Source: Chara braunii (taxonomy: Eukaryota; Streptophyta; Charophyceae; Charales; Characeae). Taken from it: a DNA stretch of 64,000 bases. The stretch spans positions 13,361,268 to 13,425,267 of the forward strand of contig BFEA01000001.1 in NCBI GenBank assembly GCA_003427395.1. The letters are read 5' to 3'. This document shows, one piece after another, positions 43,190 through 56,364 of the stretch. The first letter of the stretch is position 1. Each line of letters begins with the position of its first letter. The notes under the pieces were generated by a model. It was given only the letters and a program-made list of their open reading frames with translations. It had not been told where the DNA came from and searched no databases. A program made the position numbers and the translations under genes.

Positions 43190-43960
43190 GCCCCGCAATG
43201 GTGGCCGATTGCCGAGCCTGAAGCCAATTGACAGCACGTGCCTCAGTAACCTCAAAACCTCAACAGTTGTAGCAGTTCCCAACTGTCCATAATTGTCATA
43301 GTCCAGAGATCAACCAATCGCAACAACACCAAAAAAAATTATGGTCCGCAGTGTCGCAGTACAAACAAAAGTCTTCTCACTGCCGCAATAATAATTTGTT
43401 GAGAAAACCAACTGTTGTGTTCGAATGCACTGCCATAGCACCATTCTACAGTAGAATAGCAGCAACACTGCAACCAAGTAATAGAAACTCACCGCTTAGC
43501 AGTTGCAACAACAACGCAACGGTTACGATCCTCGACACCAGCAATGATGCGCTACACACAACACCACCACCTCAATACGCCGCACCAACATCCGAAAGCG
43601 CACCAATGATGCTGAGTACTCAATAACCAATTGAAATGAACACACAATAGCCATAGTAGTTGTGTCAACAGTCCAGCGTGGCTACAGCCGTACACATCTG
43701 CAGTCCGATGAGAAGGCAGGGACTTCGCCAACTGAAACCACAGTCCTTCTCTCTACTGTAGTAGTCCGAACCTTTTCGAACTCGAAACAGTTGTAGCCGG
43801 AGGAGGACCGTTTGTTCTGCTAAGAAAGTTGCAACACCCCCAGGCCGATGGTAGCCGTGGTTTCAACTTGGTTGATAATAGCATCAGTCTGAGCCTGAAC
43901 AGTTTGAAAATCATCAGTTGGAGACTCAACCCCTCCCAACCTTGTCAACAATGTGAGTCG
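43190..43960. repeat. Block E, copy 1: CAACAGTTG-type degenerate repeat
   Basis: Diverged units with CAACAGTTGTAGCAGTTCCC, GCAACAACACC, AACCAACTGTTG and CAGTCCGATG. The same word set fills 49930-51060. Confidence 0.65.
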
Positions 43961-45162
43961 TTTGCCACTTCAATAGCCGAGTTCCTCCCCTCTTTCATAT
44001 GTTTGTTCCTCCTACCCACCCAATGTGGAAAACGAGGATGAATCTTTCCCTAAAACTTGGGAAGGCACATTCATGCTTTCCTTCATCCCCGTCTTACCTC
44101 CTTACCTCTCTCCTTCTCGTCGACCACCTGTATCCTTTTACCTTTATCCCTGTATGCTCCCATTCATTGGAGCCAACCCAAACCTCAGTCAGGTGAACAC
44201 GCTGTTGATCAAGGATAGCAAGGTAAGTTCCTCCACAAGCGTGGATGTCATGAAGCTGAAACTGCTTGTGTATTCGCAGCCAGGAGGCTGCGCTATACCT
44301 GGTTGCATTTTTGGCGCCCAGCGGGTTTCCCGATCGGGAAATGTCGACGACCTTTTTGGGGCTTAGAGCGGGGTAGAGGGCATGGGAATATGCACCAGAA
44401 GGGTGAGGTCATTGTCATAAGACCGACCGGTCGTTTAGGCGTTCGCAACAGAGGCAAAAACGAAACGACCACTGATAGCCTGCAGAGGTCGTTCAACTAT
44501 CGTTTCGGACGGCGTCCAGGGGTTTCTTGCTCGAGAAAGTGTGGAGGGAAAATGGAGGGAACGGGAAAGTAGGGGCCGTTTGGGAGGGGCATAGGGTCGG
44601 CCTACAACCGACTAGTGAGTCTTGGAGACGATACACGTTCTGACAAGTTGTGACAACAAAGTAGGAAAAAAAAGAAACAACCCTTCACCTTCCTAGTTGC
44701 TCAGGAGAGATTCATTCTCACTTTGCACATTTGGTGAGTGTTTTTTTTTTTTTATTAATGTTTTAAGATTTTAAGATTTGGCGAGTTCTCCTCGTCTGCT
44801 ACTATTTTTCAAGTCGTCAGCGCTCTTGCACCTACGACTTTTGATGCCACCCTTCTTACACTTGCATGCAGAGGAGGCTGGCACGGGGCGCAGAGGACGA
44901 CGACCATGGAAACAGACTAGCATGCACCATTCACACGTTCCCGTTGTGCACGTATGCGACACACACTCGCACGTGCGACGAATCAGTTTGCCAAAGTCTT
45001 TTTTTATGGAGCTGTTTACACACACACGCACAGACGCATGCACGCACACACACATACACACACATACACACACAAAAAAAAATCGCTCGCAATATGCGAC
45101 TGGTGAATGTTGTCATGTTGCCACAACCCTAGTCTCTCTTTCTCTTTCTCTCTCTTTCTCTC

Positions 45163-45203
<41 letters not shown>

Positions 45204-45374
45204 TTTTGTTTTTCGATTCTTAGAGCCTGCCAAGTGCTCACTCGAAATGAGAGTAATGAAGACTCAGGGTGTTAACCCTCTTTTTTTTTTTTTTTTTTCT
45301 TCCTTTTGTTTTTCGATTATTGGAGCCTGCCAAGTGCTCACTCGAAATGAGAGTACTGAAGACTGAGGGTGTTA

Positions 45375-45442
<68 letters not shown>

Positions 45443-48400
45443 GCATGTACTCTAACCTACATATATGAGAACGAGAGAATATGAGAATGATGTTCCTGGT
45501 TATCTGATCTCCGAGTTTTTCACTACGATTGGATAATAAACATCAATTGACACGTGGCAGAGATTCACAATGGGAGTGAAGCACTCTGCAGTTCAGTCGT
45601 TTTTTTTTCATGTCAATAGTGGTGGAGCTTTATTGACCTCACACTCAATTCCTTTGTCATTGGGTGTCCTCACACTCAAATTCTTTCGAAAAGAGTCGTG
45701 GAACTTTATTGACCGCTACTTTCTTTTTCTTCTTTCTTTTCTGTCTCCTGTTGCTCTGGCTCCTCCCCACCTTTCTTTACGAACACCGTCCTTATTCTCC
45801 TTTTCTTTCTTTTGCGTCTTCGTGTTCTTATTTTATCTTTAACACTTCCCTTTCATCCTCCTCATCTCTCGCCTTTTGTTTTGTATGTCTCGTTGCATCA
45901 CGTCTCCCTACCCTTATGGGTCTCGCTCCACTACTCACAAAATTTGCAAAATGAGATTGAATCCTCCACTGAAACATGAAAAGGTACAATGTCATATTTT
46001 TTGTCTTTCGTACATGTCGAGAGTAGTGGACTTTTGTTGACCTCGCTCTCCATTTCTTTCGGAAAACACACTCCATGCTCACTATGGGAGAGTTTGCAGA
46101 CTCCCTAAACGAGGCACCAAATCGTGCACACGAAGACTCCCAAACTCCGTATGCATTTGGCTTCTTTTCTGGACCACATACATTTCCCTATCCTTGCCCG
46201 ACTGTTGTGCGCCGATAATTGAAAAACAAGCGACCCTATCCTTGCCCGACTGTCGTGCGCCCACAATAATTGAAGAAAAATTGAAGGTGTTCCCTCTAAT
46301 GCACAAAACTCTACATGTGTTATGACACTTTTTTAGACTGCATACATTGAAAACCTCCAAATAAATGTGGAGTGTTGCATAGTGGTATGAACCCCAATGA
46401 TATGCAAAAATATGAGGAATAAAATGTCTTTCTAAGAAAACGGTTTGACGACTTTCTCTTTTGCACCTTCATCCTCACTCCCCCGGGCTGCGTCTCCGGG
46501 CTGTGCGCGGTACACATTATCCCTACAACGAGTAAGCAAGCACAAAAAACATCTACCCCGTAAACCGAATCGCCAAGGAGAGGAATACCATGAGGAAAAA
46601 AACGTCGTGGAAAGTACTACGGTAGCATCGAAGGCCACTGCTATGACGAGCGTCAGGGTGATTATAAGAAGGCCACATGAACCCTTTGCTATGAAAAGAG
46701 TGGATAACTATAAGAAGGCAGCATGAGCCCAACCAAGAAAAACAAACAATGTCAAGAAGGCATGCCTCACTTAGGGGTTAAACATTGCCGTAAAGACATC
46801 TCGCAAATGAACAAACAGAACCACGCGAGCATAATAGGGAGAACGCATGAGTTGATAAGGACTGATCTGGACTGTAGTTAGGCGGTGTTGCTCCGCTACT
46901 TACAAAAATAGGCAAATTGAAAATGAATCTTCTGCTAAAATTTCGCTGGGTGCATAGCATGACGAAGGCGACGACCACAACGAACAAACCCAGTATAAAA
47001 GATGAGCGACGTAAGTGAGGCCCCCCGCCATGAGTACGAAGATGAACTTGATCAAGCACAGTATGCACAACGATCGCGAGGAGCAATACGATGAGCAAAC
47101 CGATAATGACCTCCGACATGAATGTGACTGTGATGAGCATGACCTCCAAAGTGAACGGGACAAGCAGTACCATAATGACAATCACAACACAATGACACGA
47201 TCATCATGCTCACGACAATCTTTTCCACAATCTTGATTACTGCTAGAAGGGTGAATGTGGTCGCAGTGTACTACTCACCGCATGTGCAAAATGAGAATGA
47301 ACCTCTCACTAGAATATGGGAAGATACACTTATTTGTTCCTATCTGTGCGTAGTAGCCCTCACGCTTACTTCGTTTGCTCCCACACTCTTTCCCCTCCAC
47401 TCTCTTCTTCTCTCGGTATCTTTTTCCCCCCATGCTCATCGACTTCCCACCTTCTCTCCTCTTTCGGCACCTCCCTTCTAACAAGCATCCCGCCATCATT
47501 CATCCTTAGTGCATTTGACTGAAATCACACTCGGACCAGTGCACATCGTGCAAGCCGAATTTGCACGCCTCCTGCTCGTCACTATCTTTCTCCTTCTCTC
47601 TCTCTTTCTCTTTACGTTCCTTTTTGTTTTATCGCAAACTTACTCATGCACGTTGTTCCACAGTGACTACTTATATACGGATGCACTTGGTCGCTCCCAT
47701 GTCCAGTTTCATTCGAATAAGAAATGTCAACTTGCGAGGAAGAAGATCTCGCCACGATCGAGAATGACGAGCTGGGTTAGGACCACTACCACGATCAAGG
47801 AAGAGCACTGCTATCACAACTATAAAGAAGAGCTCCACGATACAATGACGAAGAAGATCACCACGACGAGCAACACCTTGACAAACGCGTGAGTGATGGA
47901 CATAACAATGGAGATGAGCACCTCAATCACAACGATGATAAAGAGCACGCACGGTAAAAATTCAATGATCAACATTATGGCGACGAAGTGAAAATGAGCC
48001 AAAGGGCGCAATGATGACCTCGCTGCACTACTCATCAAATATGCAAAATGAGAATGAATCTTCTGCTAGAACATGGGAAGATACACCGCAAAAGAAATAC
48101 AACCACCTTGGTGAACTAGGTCGGGATCAGGAGGTCGACCAACCCTTGAATGAAGATAATCACTCAAACCACGATGGAGACGAACTCCACGATGAACGTC
48201 ACAGACAACACCTAGACGACCGCCATTCACGTAAAGGCAATCAGGACGATCCCGGCTTACCATGGCCAGTACGGGCACAATCGTCCTAATGCTCAGGATG
48301 AAAATGATGAAAACCTCTAAAAAGAGCGATTGCAACGAACTTCAAAACCACCAAGGTGAACCTGGATTCGTGATCCCCATGGAGAGCAAAGTCGGAATGA

Positions 48401-48670
48401 AGATGACAACCACGAGCATGACAGCCCATATTGTGATCACCAACATATCGAGCAGCTCTGTGATTTGGATGGCGACCAGGAAGTGCAACTTTTGAATCGT
48501 AGTGATAAGTTGCGCCACAACGTGACTTTCAATGATGACAATGATGATCTCTATCTGATTGTGATAACAAGCAGGAACAGCAATTCGATCTCCGCTCTCC
48601 AAATATGCAAGATGAGAATGATTTTTACCCTAGAACAAGAAAAGATGCATCACACGTATGAAAAAATGCA
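43961..48670. repeat. Block F, copy 1: recurrent GAATGAATCTTCTGCTAGAAC motif
   Basis: A motif of 50-70 bp, consensus CACTACTCACAAAATATGCA then AAATGAGAATGAATCTTCTG, CTAGAACATGGGAAGATACA, recurs near 44022, 45925, 46890, 47266, 48016 and 48590. Between copies the DNA is rich in GAT/GAC/CAC/AAC words (for example 47020-47200 and 47740-47990). A CT tract and A/T runs interrupt it at 45119-45440. No coding frame is credible. Confidence 0.75.
45203..45382. repeat. 98-bp tandem duplication flanked by (CT)n
   Basis: CCTTTTGTTTTTCGATT, AGAGCCTGCCAAGTGCTCAC and GGGTGTTAACCCTC occur at 45202-45280 and again at 45301-45380; CT tracts lie at 45119-45199 and 45379-45439. Confidence 0.9.
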
Positions 48671-48959
48671 GATCAGATAAGTACCTTTCTCCCTCTTTCC
48701 TTTGTCGCCCCCCTTCATTCCTCTTTTTTTTCACCTTACTGTATTTCCCCTGACGGTTCCTAATTCACACACCACTCCCACTTTCTTCTTCTCCGTGGGC
48801 TTGGCCTTGTTAATGTCACCTTTCCTCCTCTTCCTCAATTAACCTTTACTCACATTACTCTGCCACTTGACTGATCACAACGACCAATGAGGAAATAAAA
48901 ACTAGTTATTGGGTCAGACGCTCTTTTGTAACGAAGAATGAATGACCTGCAGACCTCGT

Positions 48960-49400
48960 GGTTACGAGTCTGGTCCTATATGGAAAACACAACAGTCCCA
49001 ATGATCGGTATCAAGCACATCGGTCCCGCACTCTCCTTGTCACGTCACGCAAAATTTTGCATGACTTTTTTCGCATGAGCGTTTGCGGCTCTGGCCGAGC
49101 GCGCCAACTGTATCTCTCGCTAACCCCTACGACAAAATTGAGGTTACGTGAGACACAACTTACCTCTGCCCAAGGGGCTGTCACCACCCTTGGGCAGGTG
49201 TATTCCCGTCGAGCTGCCGAATCACATGCGAAAACTTCTCGAGTGCAATCGCAGAGGTCGCTCAGTCAAGGGCGTTTCTTGTTCGTTGTAGCATACGGGG
49301 TACGCGTGGTCAAATGCCTTAATCGGACCCTCGTGCGAACCGATGCTCTGGGGCTGATCTCCCAATGACGGCTCTGCGGCGGTTGATTAAAATAGCCAAT
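48960..49400. repeat. Block A, copy 2
   Basis: Same word order as copies 1 and 3 (GGCTCTGGCCGAGCGCG, TCTCTCGCTAACCCCTACGA, GCAATCGCAGAGGTCG, GGGCGTTTCTTGTTCG). The best matches are to copy 3 in the second half. Confidence 0.85.
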
Positions 49401-49860
49401 CTAACCATGCGACACTATTTACAAAATAAATCAAGTTTCATACGTAACTTGCGCCTAGTTCCTTATTCATTTTCGACCCATCGCTTTTTGGCAATTGAGC
49501 AAGCGGACGTCGCACATGATACTCTGATGTAATGTCCAAAACCATGTAGTCCTCAATGATTTTGAGGGTTGTCTTCGACATTCAAGTGTTGGTTGACACA
49601 CATCTTGAGATGTTAGTCTCGTGAAGCTACACAATCGCAAATGTGATTGTGAGTCATACCCACTTCTGCACACTGTTGAGAAGAGCGGTAGGCGGGCTTC
49701 GACCCTTTGTGGCAGCCAAACGTCCCTGACTCTCGGGACGGGCTCCATCTTCGGAGGCCTTGAATAGGTCAAGAAGTTTGACTTTGACAGTCGCTACAGA
49801 CTTCAACGTCCAACTATAAAACTTTAATAAGCAAAATTAAAAAAAGTTTTTTTTTTTTTT
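49401..49860. repeat. Block B, copy 2
   Basis: Diverged direct copy of 51880-52180: CATGTAGTCCTCAATGATTT, GACATTCAAGTGTTGG, TGACACACATCTTGAG, TTTGACTTTGACAG, GACTTCAACGTCCAACTATA. Confidence 0.82.
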
Positions 49861-49929
49861 TTCTCAATCCACCTAGAGAATTGTAAGTTCGCAGTACCTC
49901 CTTACCCATACACCAACCACCGCCCAGCT

Positions 49930-51060
49930 CACAACGCTTCAAAAACTTTGATCAAACTGCTGCTGCGCAACCTAGACAGATTGCGTTCGAATCAAACACA
50001 CCTCATGTGCTCTGTTCACAGTGCAAGCAAGTTGCGGTAGAAACTCAACAACAATTGTGTGCGCAATAGTAAAACAAAAATAACAATGCTCAATAACAAA
50101 TGACGATTGCACCTCCCCTTAAAATGATTGCGAACAACACCGCTCACTTGCTGGTTGCGAACTTCACTGTCACAACGTCGCAACAAGCACAACAATAGTT
50201 GTTTTTCCAAGCGCCAACCTGTTTCATTGTACCAGTTGTGAAAACAACCGTAATCAGAAGTACCTAGCAGCTCTGTTGGGAGAATGAAGGGAAGTCGTTG
50301 CCCCCTGAAGAAAGACAACCACGACCACCTAAAACTTACCATTAGCAGGAGTCTGGTCAAAAGATCCCAACTCGGCGCTGTTGAGAAAATGTACAGCCCG
50401 CTGTCAGTGAGGGAAACAAAACCCAGTTTGCTATCACTGGGGAAAAACACGGTCCGCTGTTTAAATTGTACCAGTTGCAATCGTTGTCCCTTGGAACCCA
50501 ATAACTGCTACAAGGTAGTGCATCTCAAGCAAGACTTCAGGACTGGGGAACAACAGTCACAATGGCGCAACAATCCATTATTATGACATCAACCACCTTC
50601 GCGACATAGGCCAATGACAACAACATTTTAATGCCAATCATAGTCTGTTAGCGATCTTGAGAGCTATAGTAATCAGCTAGCCTTAAGTCAATACCAACAG
50701 TAATCTCCAGTTGTCTGTATACTGCGGTCGTCCATTGCAGTTAGGAACACCAGGAGTGCCATTCTGATTGCACAACAACGACCAAACTTACCAGCAAAAG
50801 TACACGTACTAGCAGAGAGCAATGGCAACATCGTAGGAATAATACAACAATTAACAACTGCAAAATATACAAAATTGACCCCGTGAAGTACAATAGTTGA
50901 AAGGAATGTGATAACAGCAACAAGGCACGCAGCGCAACACTCAAAGATGAGACAGTAATGGTGATGCTTTTAAATACAGCAACAACCCTCGATAATGCTC
51001 CGATCGCACATGAGAAACCAACAATAAAACTATAAAGAATCATTTGGTTTTAATAGCAGT
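49930..51060. repeat. Block E, copy 2: CAACAGTTG-type degenerate repeat
   Basis: More than 1 kb of diverged CAACAAC/CCAGTTGC/GTTGCGAAC words, for example ACAATAGTTGTTTTTCC (50189) and GTACCAGTTGCAATCGTTG (50468). It follows block B directly, without blocks C and D. Confidence 0.6.
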
Positions 51061-51239
51061 CGCGCAAAAAATCCAAGTCACAACAAACTAGGACAATGAA
51101 ACAACAGTAAGTCTGCTTACTGCTACTATGAGTCAATTGGGCAGGCAGAAGCCTCGTTCGTTAATGAGATTAGTTGGACAAGTCACTTCTTCTACTAAGA
51201 ACGACCATGCACCATCACCAAGAAAGAACTCTTAATCTA

Positions 51240-51700
51240 TCAATCCAGGTTATGCCTGGTTTTGGTGCGCCTCAAGCCGTTGTCGAGCGCATCGGTCCGA
51301 TACCGCACAAAACGGGGCGGGACCCTCCCGGCCGCGTCAAGCAAGAGTCGGTCTAATCCTCGTCGCGAATACACGTAGAGCTTCCCCAAGCCGCTCCGGC
51401 CGAGTGCGCCAGCTATACCTCTCGCGAGCCCCCACGACAAAGATAGGCCCTACGAGAGGCACGACTTACCTACACCTTACGGGAGCTGTCACCTCCCTTC
51501 GGTGGGCGTATCCCCGCCGAGCTACCAGTCCACAGTACGAAAGCTAATCAGTTGCAATCGCAGAGGTGGACCGGCTGAGGGTGTTTCTCGTTCGCTGTAG
51601 CATAGGGGGTACACGCGGTTTTACGTCTCTATCGGACCCACACGCGAATCGACATCTTGGGGGGCTGAGGTCCCAAGCTCGACTCGTCGCCGGTCGACTA
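51240..51700. repeat. Block A, copy 3
   Basis: Best preserved copy: GCTCCGGCCGAGTGCGCCAG, CTATACCTCTCGCGAGCCCC, GCAATCGCAGAGGTGG, GGGTGTTTCTCGTTCGCTGT. GC-rich compared with its surroundings. Confidence 0.85.
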
Positions 51701-51879
51701 GGACGCATCCCATACACCATGCGTACTCCACTGTAAATAACATAAAAATAAAAACATACACACATACTTATACACAAAAAAAATCGGATAGGCGTCGCGT
51801 GCGAGACTTAGTACAAAACCGCACGAACGGAGGACTAACTCATATCGACTCGCAATGCAAGCAGTCGCATGATGGCGCA

Positions 51880-52185
51880 CCATGTAGTACCCATACTCAT
51901 GCGGTCCTCGTTAATCTCGAGGGTCGCATTCGACACTCAAGTGTCGGCTGACACGCACCTTGAGGGATTGATCTCTCAATGCTGGACAAGCGCCAAGTGC
52001 GGTTGGAAACCACACCTTCTTCTGCACCTTGCGGAGAGTGGGTGGTACACAGGTTCATACCTGCGGTGACAATCGTCTCTTATCGCCCTGAAGACCAGGG
52101 CATGGAGAGAAATCAAGGGGTTTGACTTGGACGGCTGCCACAGACTTTAACGTCCAACCATAAAAGTTAACAAGCAAAATCACTC
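51880..52185. repeat. Block B, copy 3
   Basis: Homologous to 49530-49830: ATGCGGTCCTCGTTAATCTC, ACACTCAAGTGTCGGCTGAC, TGAGGGATTGATCTC, GACTTTAACGTCCAACCATA. ACACTTGAGTGTCG-like words are partly palindromic. Confidence 0.82.
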
Positions 52186-52924
52186 AATAAATAAATAAAC
52201 ATCCCAACACTCATATATCAAATGACAACTCGAGATAAAATAAAAGAAAGGGAAACATAAACCCATCAGGTATGCAGATTGTGCGACACATGGTTGTCAT
52301 TCTCACTGCCTCCAAAGTAAGGCTTGTATACAGACTCCCAGACACTAACCTGTATAAAACACAAACATAGACGAACGCCACATTGCCATATACCAATGTG
52401 GTTAACTTTACTGTTCCCTGTAACTCACATCATGCCTCACACACTCAAGCCCCAGTCATAGTCGAACTTTCCATAAATCTCATAAGTTCTTTATAATGGT
52501 CATTTAAAATAAGTTTGGTTAAAAACCTAAAAGAAACATATCAAATTTCAGGGCTAAGGCGTCAAGTTGAGGTACAAGTATAAGCCAAGTTATGTCGTGA
52601 GCCGACAAGTCGGCGATCAACCAACCGACATGTTATCAATGATAACAAAAGATGATCCTCACACGATCAAACTGAAACTAGTTTTAATCCTGGATCGAAT
52701 GTCCAAAGAAAGCCTGTATCATACGACAGTTCAACGCCGAAGTTAAATCATCAGTGTATGGAGAACAAGTCCCCATGACACATTCTCATTCAAAACTCTC
52801 TTGATAACCAAGCCTAGGTCTATCTCTAAGTCAGTATCCAAAGAAAGGTAGACCTATGGCAAAATCTCCCCCATACAAAGTGGATCGTCATGATTGCCAC
52901 TTATGAAAGTATAGTCTATCTTCT
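52186..52924. repeat. Large-repeat interior, copy 3 (pre-C part)
   Basis: 52400-52715 matches 39400-39715 in order and orientation (GGTTAACTTTACTGTTCCC, TTTCCATAAATCT, CGACATGTTATCAATGATAA). The rest is unrecognised. Confidence 0.75.
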
Positions 52925-53480
52925 CTAATCTACAAAAATTTCGGCAGCGCTTCCCATAGGAAAAGTGTCTTCTCAGAATTTATACCAGCCCAAATATAAA
53001 AACCAAAATAATCTTCAACTTTCCAAAGTTAAATTTTATTTAACTCTCTGAATTAACAAAAATTTGGGCAACACTCCTTTTAGAAAAGGAGACTTTCCAT
53101 ATTTTTACTAAGCCATATATAAAGATTAGGCAAGTTGAATTTTAAAAAGTCAAATTTTGACTAACTCCTTGGATTTGCAGAAATTTCGGCAACGCTTCCC
53201 GTAGAAAAAGCAGCTTACCAAAATTTATACAAAATCAAGTTCAGAATTTCAAGTGACTTTGACTTCTCAAGGTCCAATTTTGTCTAACTCCCTGAAGTAG
53301 CAAAAATTTGGACAGCATTCCCTTTAGAACATGAGGCTTTCCAAATTTTTACTAAGCCAAAAAGTAAGACAAACTGAACCTTGAAAATACAAAATATGAC
53401 TAACTCCTTAGTTTTGTAGAAATTTCGGTAGCGCTTCCCGTAGAGAAAGTAGCTTATCGGTATTTATACAGGGCCAAGTA
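52925..53480. repeat. Block C, copy 3 (~120-bp tandem units)
   Basis: Five units start near 52935, 53057, 53180, 53300 and 53420: AAATTTCGGCAGCGCTTCCC alternating with AAATTTGGGCAACACTCC, each followed by TTTATACNNNNCCAA and GACTAACTCCTTG. The alternation suggests a two-unit higher order of about 240 bp. Confidence 0.85.
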
Positions 53481-53749
53481 TAATAAACAATCCCAGAAAA
53501 TGCAGAAATCGACCTAAGTAAAAATGAACTTAGCTCATAAAATGCAGGAATTGAAACTAACTCTTATACCTCTAACACGTGGCGAGCAACTAACGCAACT
53601 ACCTATCAACTGAAACGCAGACTAAGTAGTAGTCTCACTCAGCCACATACAGGCCAAACCACAAAGGTAAGTACTCTCACCATCCAAAAATCAACCTTAT
53701 CAAACAATAGTTCATGATCTTTCAATGATTTATCCCTTTATACCCAGCT

Positions 53750-54300
53750 TACATAGGGCATAAAGCTAGACCACCCAAACTTATGGAACATGTTTAGCTC
53801 AACCATTGAATATACACAAACAAAGGGCACAACAACTTTTCTCTTCCTTGGGCATATGACTAGGCCACCCTAGTCGCCCTGAACTGTTCAAAATAGCCAA
53901 GTTATATATAATTGTCTGCGCTCAATTTTTTTGAGGTACCATATAACTGAACCAATCATCTTTAGTTCAAGATTCGGTCTGCCCCTTCGTACCATAAATG
54001 TATTCTTAGTTAATACTCTCTTCAGTTGGTGATAAGCTATAGTCAGACCACCCAAACTTATGGAACCCTGTCTGACTAGCCTGTTCATTGATAAAGTAAT
54101 AATAAAATATAGACAAGTTCTATCCTTTTGGTTCCAGCATGTGCGTGATATTAGACCAAGACCACCCAAACTTATAGAACATGTTTGATCCTCAGCCTGG
54201 TTCATTCTCTTAAAACCAAAGCAGGAAGAGTTTGAGCCACCCAAACTTATGGAACATGCTTAAACCTCCTCGTTTAGAACAAAAAGAAACTGAAAGAAAC
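53750..54300. repeat. Block D, copy 3
   Basis: Units near 53770, 53860, 54045, 54160 and 54237 read ACCACCCAAACTTATGGAAC; a diverged relative of the ACCGCCCCAACTTAGGGGTA units of copy 1, with longer and less even spacing. Confidence 0.75.
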
Positions 54301-55030
54301 CCAAAGTAAACAAGGCGACCAAGCCACTTAAAGGTTGCACTCAAATAGAGCATACTGGTGCACGGCCAGCGCACCATGAGCGCACAGCAAGATGCACATC
54401 AGCTCTGGTTCGGAAGGAAAACACCTTCCTCCATATAGTAACAAAACTCATTTAACTAAACAACAGTGCAGAGATGGTACAATGACTGGAAACAACAGGA
54501 TGTGACAATCCTTAGTCGCCCGTAACTCCATACGGAAAGAAAGCAGCCCTCCCAATTCGGAAGCAGATGGCCGCCACTAAGTGCTTTCCGTTGGAGGCTT
54601 GGATCAGCTATACTGCAGTTAGCAGTCTGCAGACACAGGCTCTGGAATACTATCTCCGAGCAACAACTTGCTGAAGCTGAGACGTTCACAGAGTCACCCA
54701 AAGGCTGCATTGCCGTATCTGCACAGTGGTCAGACCTTCAAATTTGCATGATCGCCCCAGTCAGGTAAGCACATGTCCCTCGCATCCGTGCTGCCTGATG
54801 GACAACGCGCCCGCTAACAGGTAAGTCTCCAATGTCCCAACTTGTCTCATGCGTCCACAATTGGTAGGGTAGGCAAATTTCGCATGAACCAATCGCTGAA
54901 AGACGACTAGATACATCAGTGCGCAACTCTGTTATCTACTTCGCAAAGCCCACCCACTGAGCTTGAAATCTAAGCTCGCCATCCGATTCGTGGCGTCTAA
55001 AAACCTCACCCTACCACTTTCTTCCACTCG
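54301..55030. other. Unrecognised stretch
   Basis: No gene or repeat family recognised; no convincing reading frame. Confidence 0.4.
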
Positions 55031-56059
55031 ATTTCATCGTGTGAAATGTTCATCCCACGCTCCTTCCCCGTCTGCACATCCCGTGACTCTTCTGCTGCAG
55101 CTTCTGTCGAGCAGGGCGAGCACTGCACCAGCCCAACTGTTGATCCTCTCAGTGAGAACCACGGGGTAAGGACAGCTAGGGAGAGGGACACTTCTACTAA
55201 GAAGACAGTCACCTCCGAGCTCGTGAAGCACATATTCGACGAAGGTCATAACAACGAATCCGAAGAGTAACGGTGCCTTCATTCAAGTGTGTAAAACAAT
55301 AATGAATCTGTTGCTAGAACAGGGAAAAATTCACTACCATATTTATGCCTTTTTTTTCAGCACAGCCACTAGGTGAGTACAAACTCCCTCTCTTTCTTTC
55401 TGTGGACCTATTTGTATCACCACGACGAACAACATACCACCGAATGGCCGATAGATCATGGTAACTACCAATCCGAGAACGACAATCGAGTCGGACACGT
55501 CGACCCACATTCAAACACGGCCATAAGCACACAAAGATAGCCAATGCAAAGGCTACTACCGTGAGCAGCACCTCTCCCAGATAGCAACCAACAGGATAAT
55601 GACGATCTTTGAGGAGGGGCAGTACGATGATGGAGGTAGTTGGTAGGTACGAGCAGGATCCTGACCATAAGTCCTCAACCACTCACCTCTTATACATAAT
55701 GAAAAGAAATTTGTCGCTGAATACAGACAGATACATCGCCATGTTTGTCTCTCCCTGGGCGCATCTCAAAACCACCGTACTGAAAAAAACTAATGCTTAG
55801 ATTGCAGATTTGACGCGCCCATTTGACTTGTAGTGGCCAAAACCCCCCAATTCAAGCCTTAGATCGCTGAAAACGGCCAAGCAATGACCGAGTTATCACA
55901 ATTTTGCTCCCCTTCTCCTTCCCTCTCCGCCATCTCCACGCAACTTGTTTTCCTTCTAACTCTTTTTCTACTAATCTACTGCTGAAACTAACACTAACAC
56001 TGAACTCGCCATGCTAAGAAACCCCCACTTTGCAGACAGGCAGCAGATCCAAGATGTGG
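55031..56059. repeat. Block F, copy 3, first part
   Basis: Motif copies near 55281 (GTAAAACAATAATGAATCTG, TTGCTAGAACAGGG) and 55690 (ATAATGAAAAGAAATTTGTC). Remaining sequence unrecognised. Confidence 0.55.
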
Positions 56060-56364
56060 GGACACCTAAGGATCCCAAGTTCGCAATTGGTTGGAATTCG
56101 GGATCGCCCGAAAGTGCAAACACTGGGGGCGACGGAGGGACCATAGTAGTGATTGATGCCAGACATCACAAAGGGTCCTATGGAGAACACAGATTTGATT
56201 GATCATTCACACGGCGTCCATCCAGNTCGCAGTTGCCAAGCCTCTGTCGGCTTACTTACAGTCGCTAACTAAGGACCTCCGTGAGAGCTGTATGCGAGGA
56301 AACTTGCACATACGGTTCGGGAAAGGCTCTTTGATGCCTATCTATGTATGAAGGCGTCAGTTAT
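56060..56364 (+). pseudogene. Mitochondrial group II intron 3' end (domains V-VI), NUMT
   Basis: 56285-56318 reads GAGCTGTATGCGAGGAAACT then TGCACATACGGTTC, a group II intron domain V hairpin with a GAAA-like loop. GATGCCTATC...GAAGGCGTC (about 56333-56359) forms domain VI with the branch A in GAAGG. It lies directly before the cob exon, as in a mitochondrial intron. The 5' limit (about 56060) is a guess. Confidence 0.8.

Noticed and set aside
54738-55282. Overlapping frames on both strands around 55.0 kb
   Set aside because: No motif, no splice context, and the F-type repeat motif starts within the same area.
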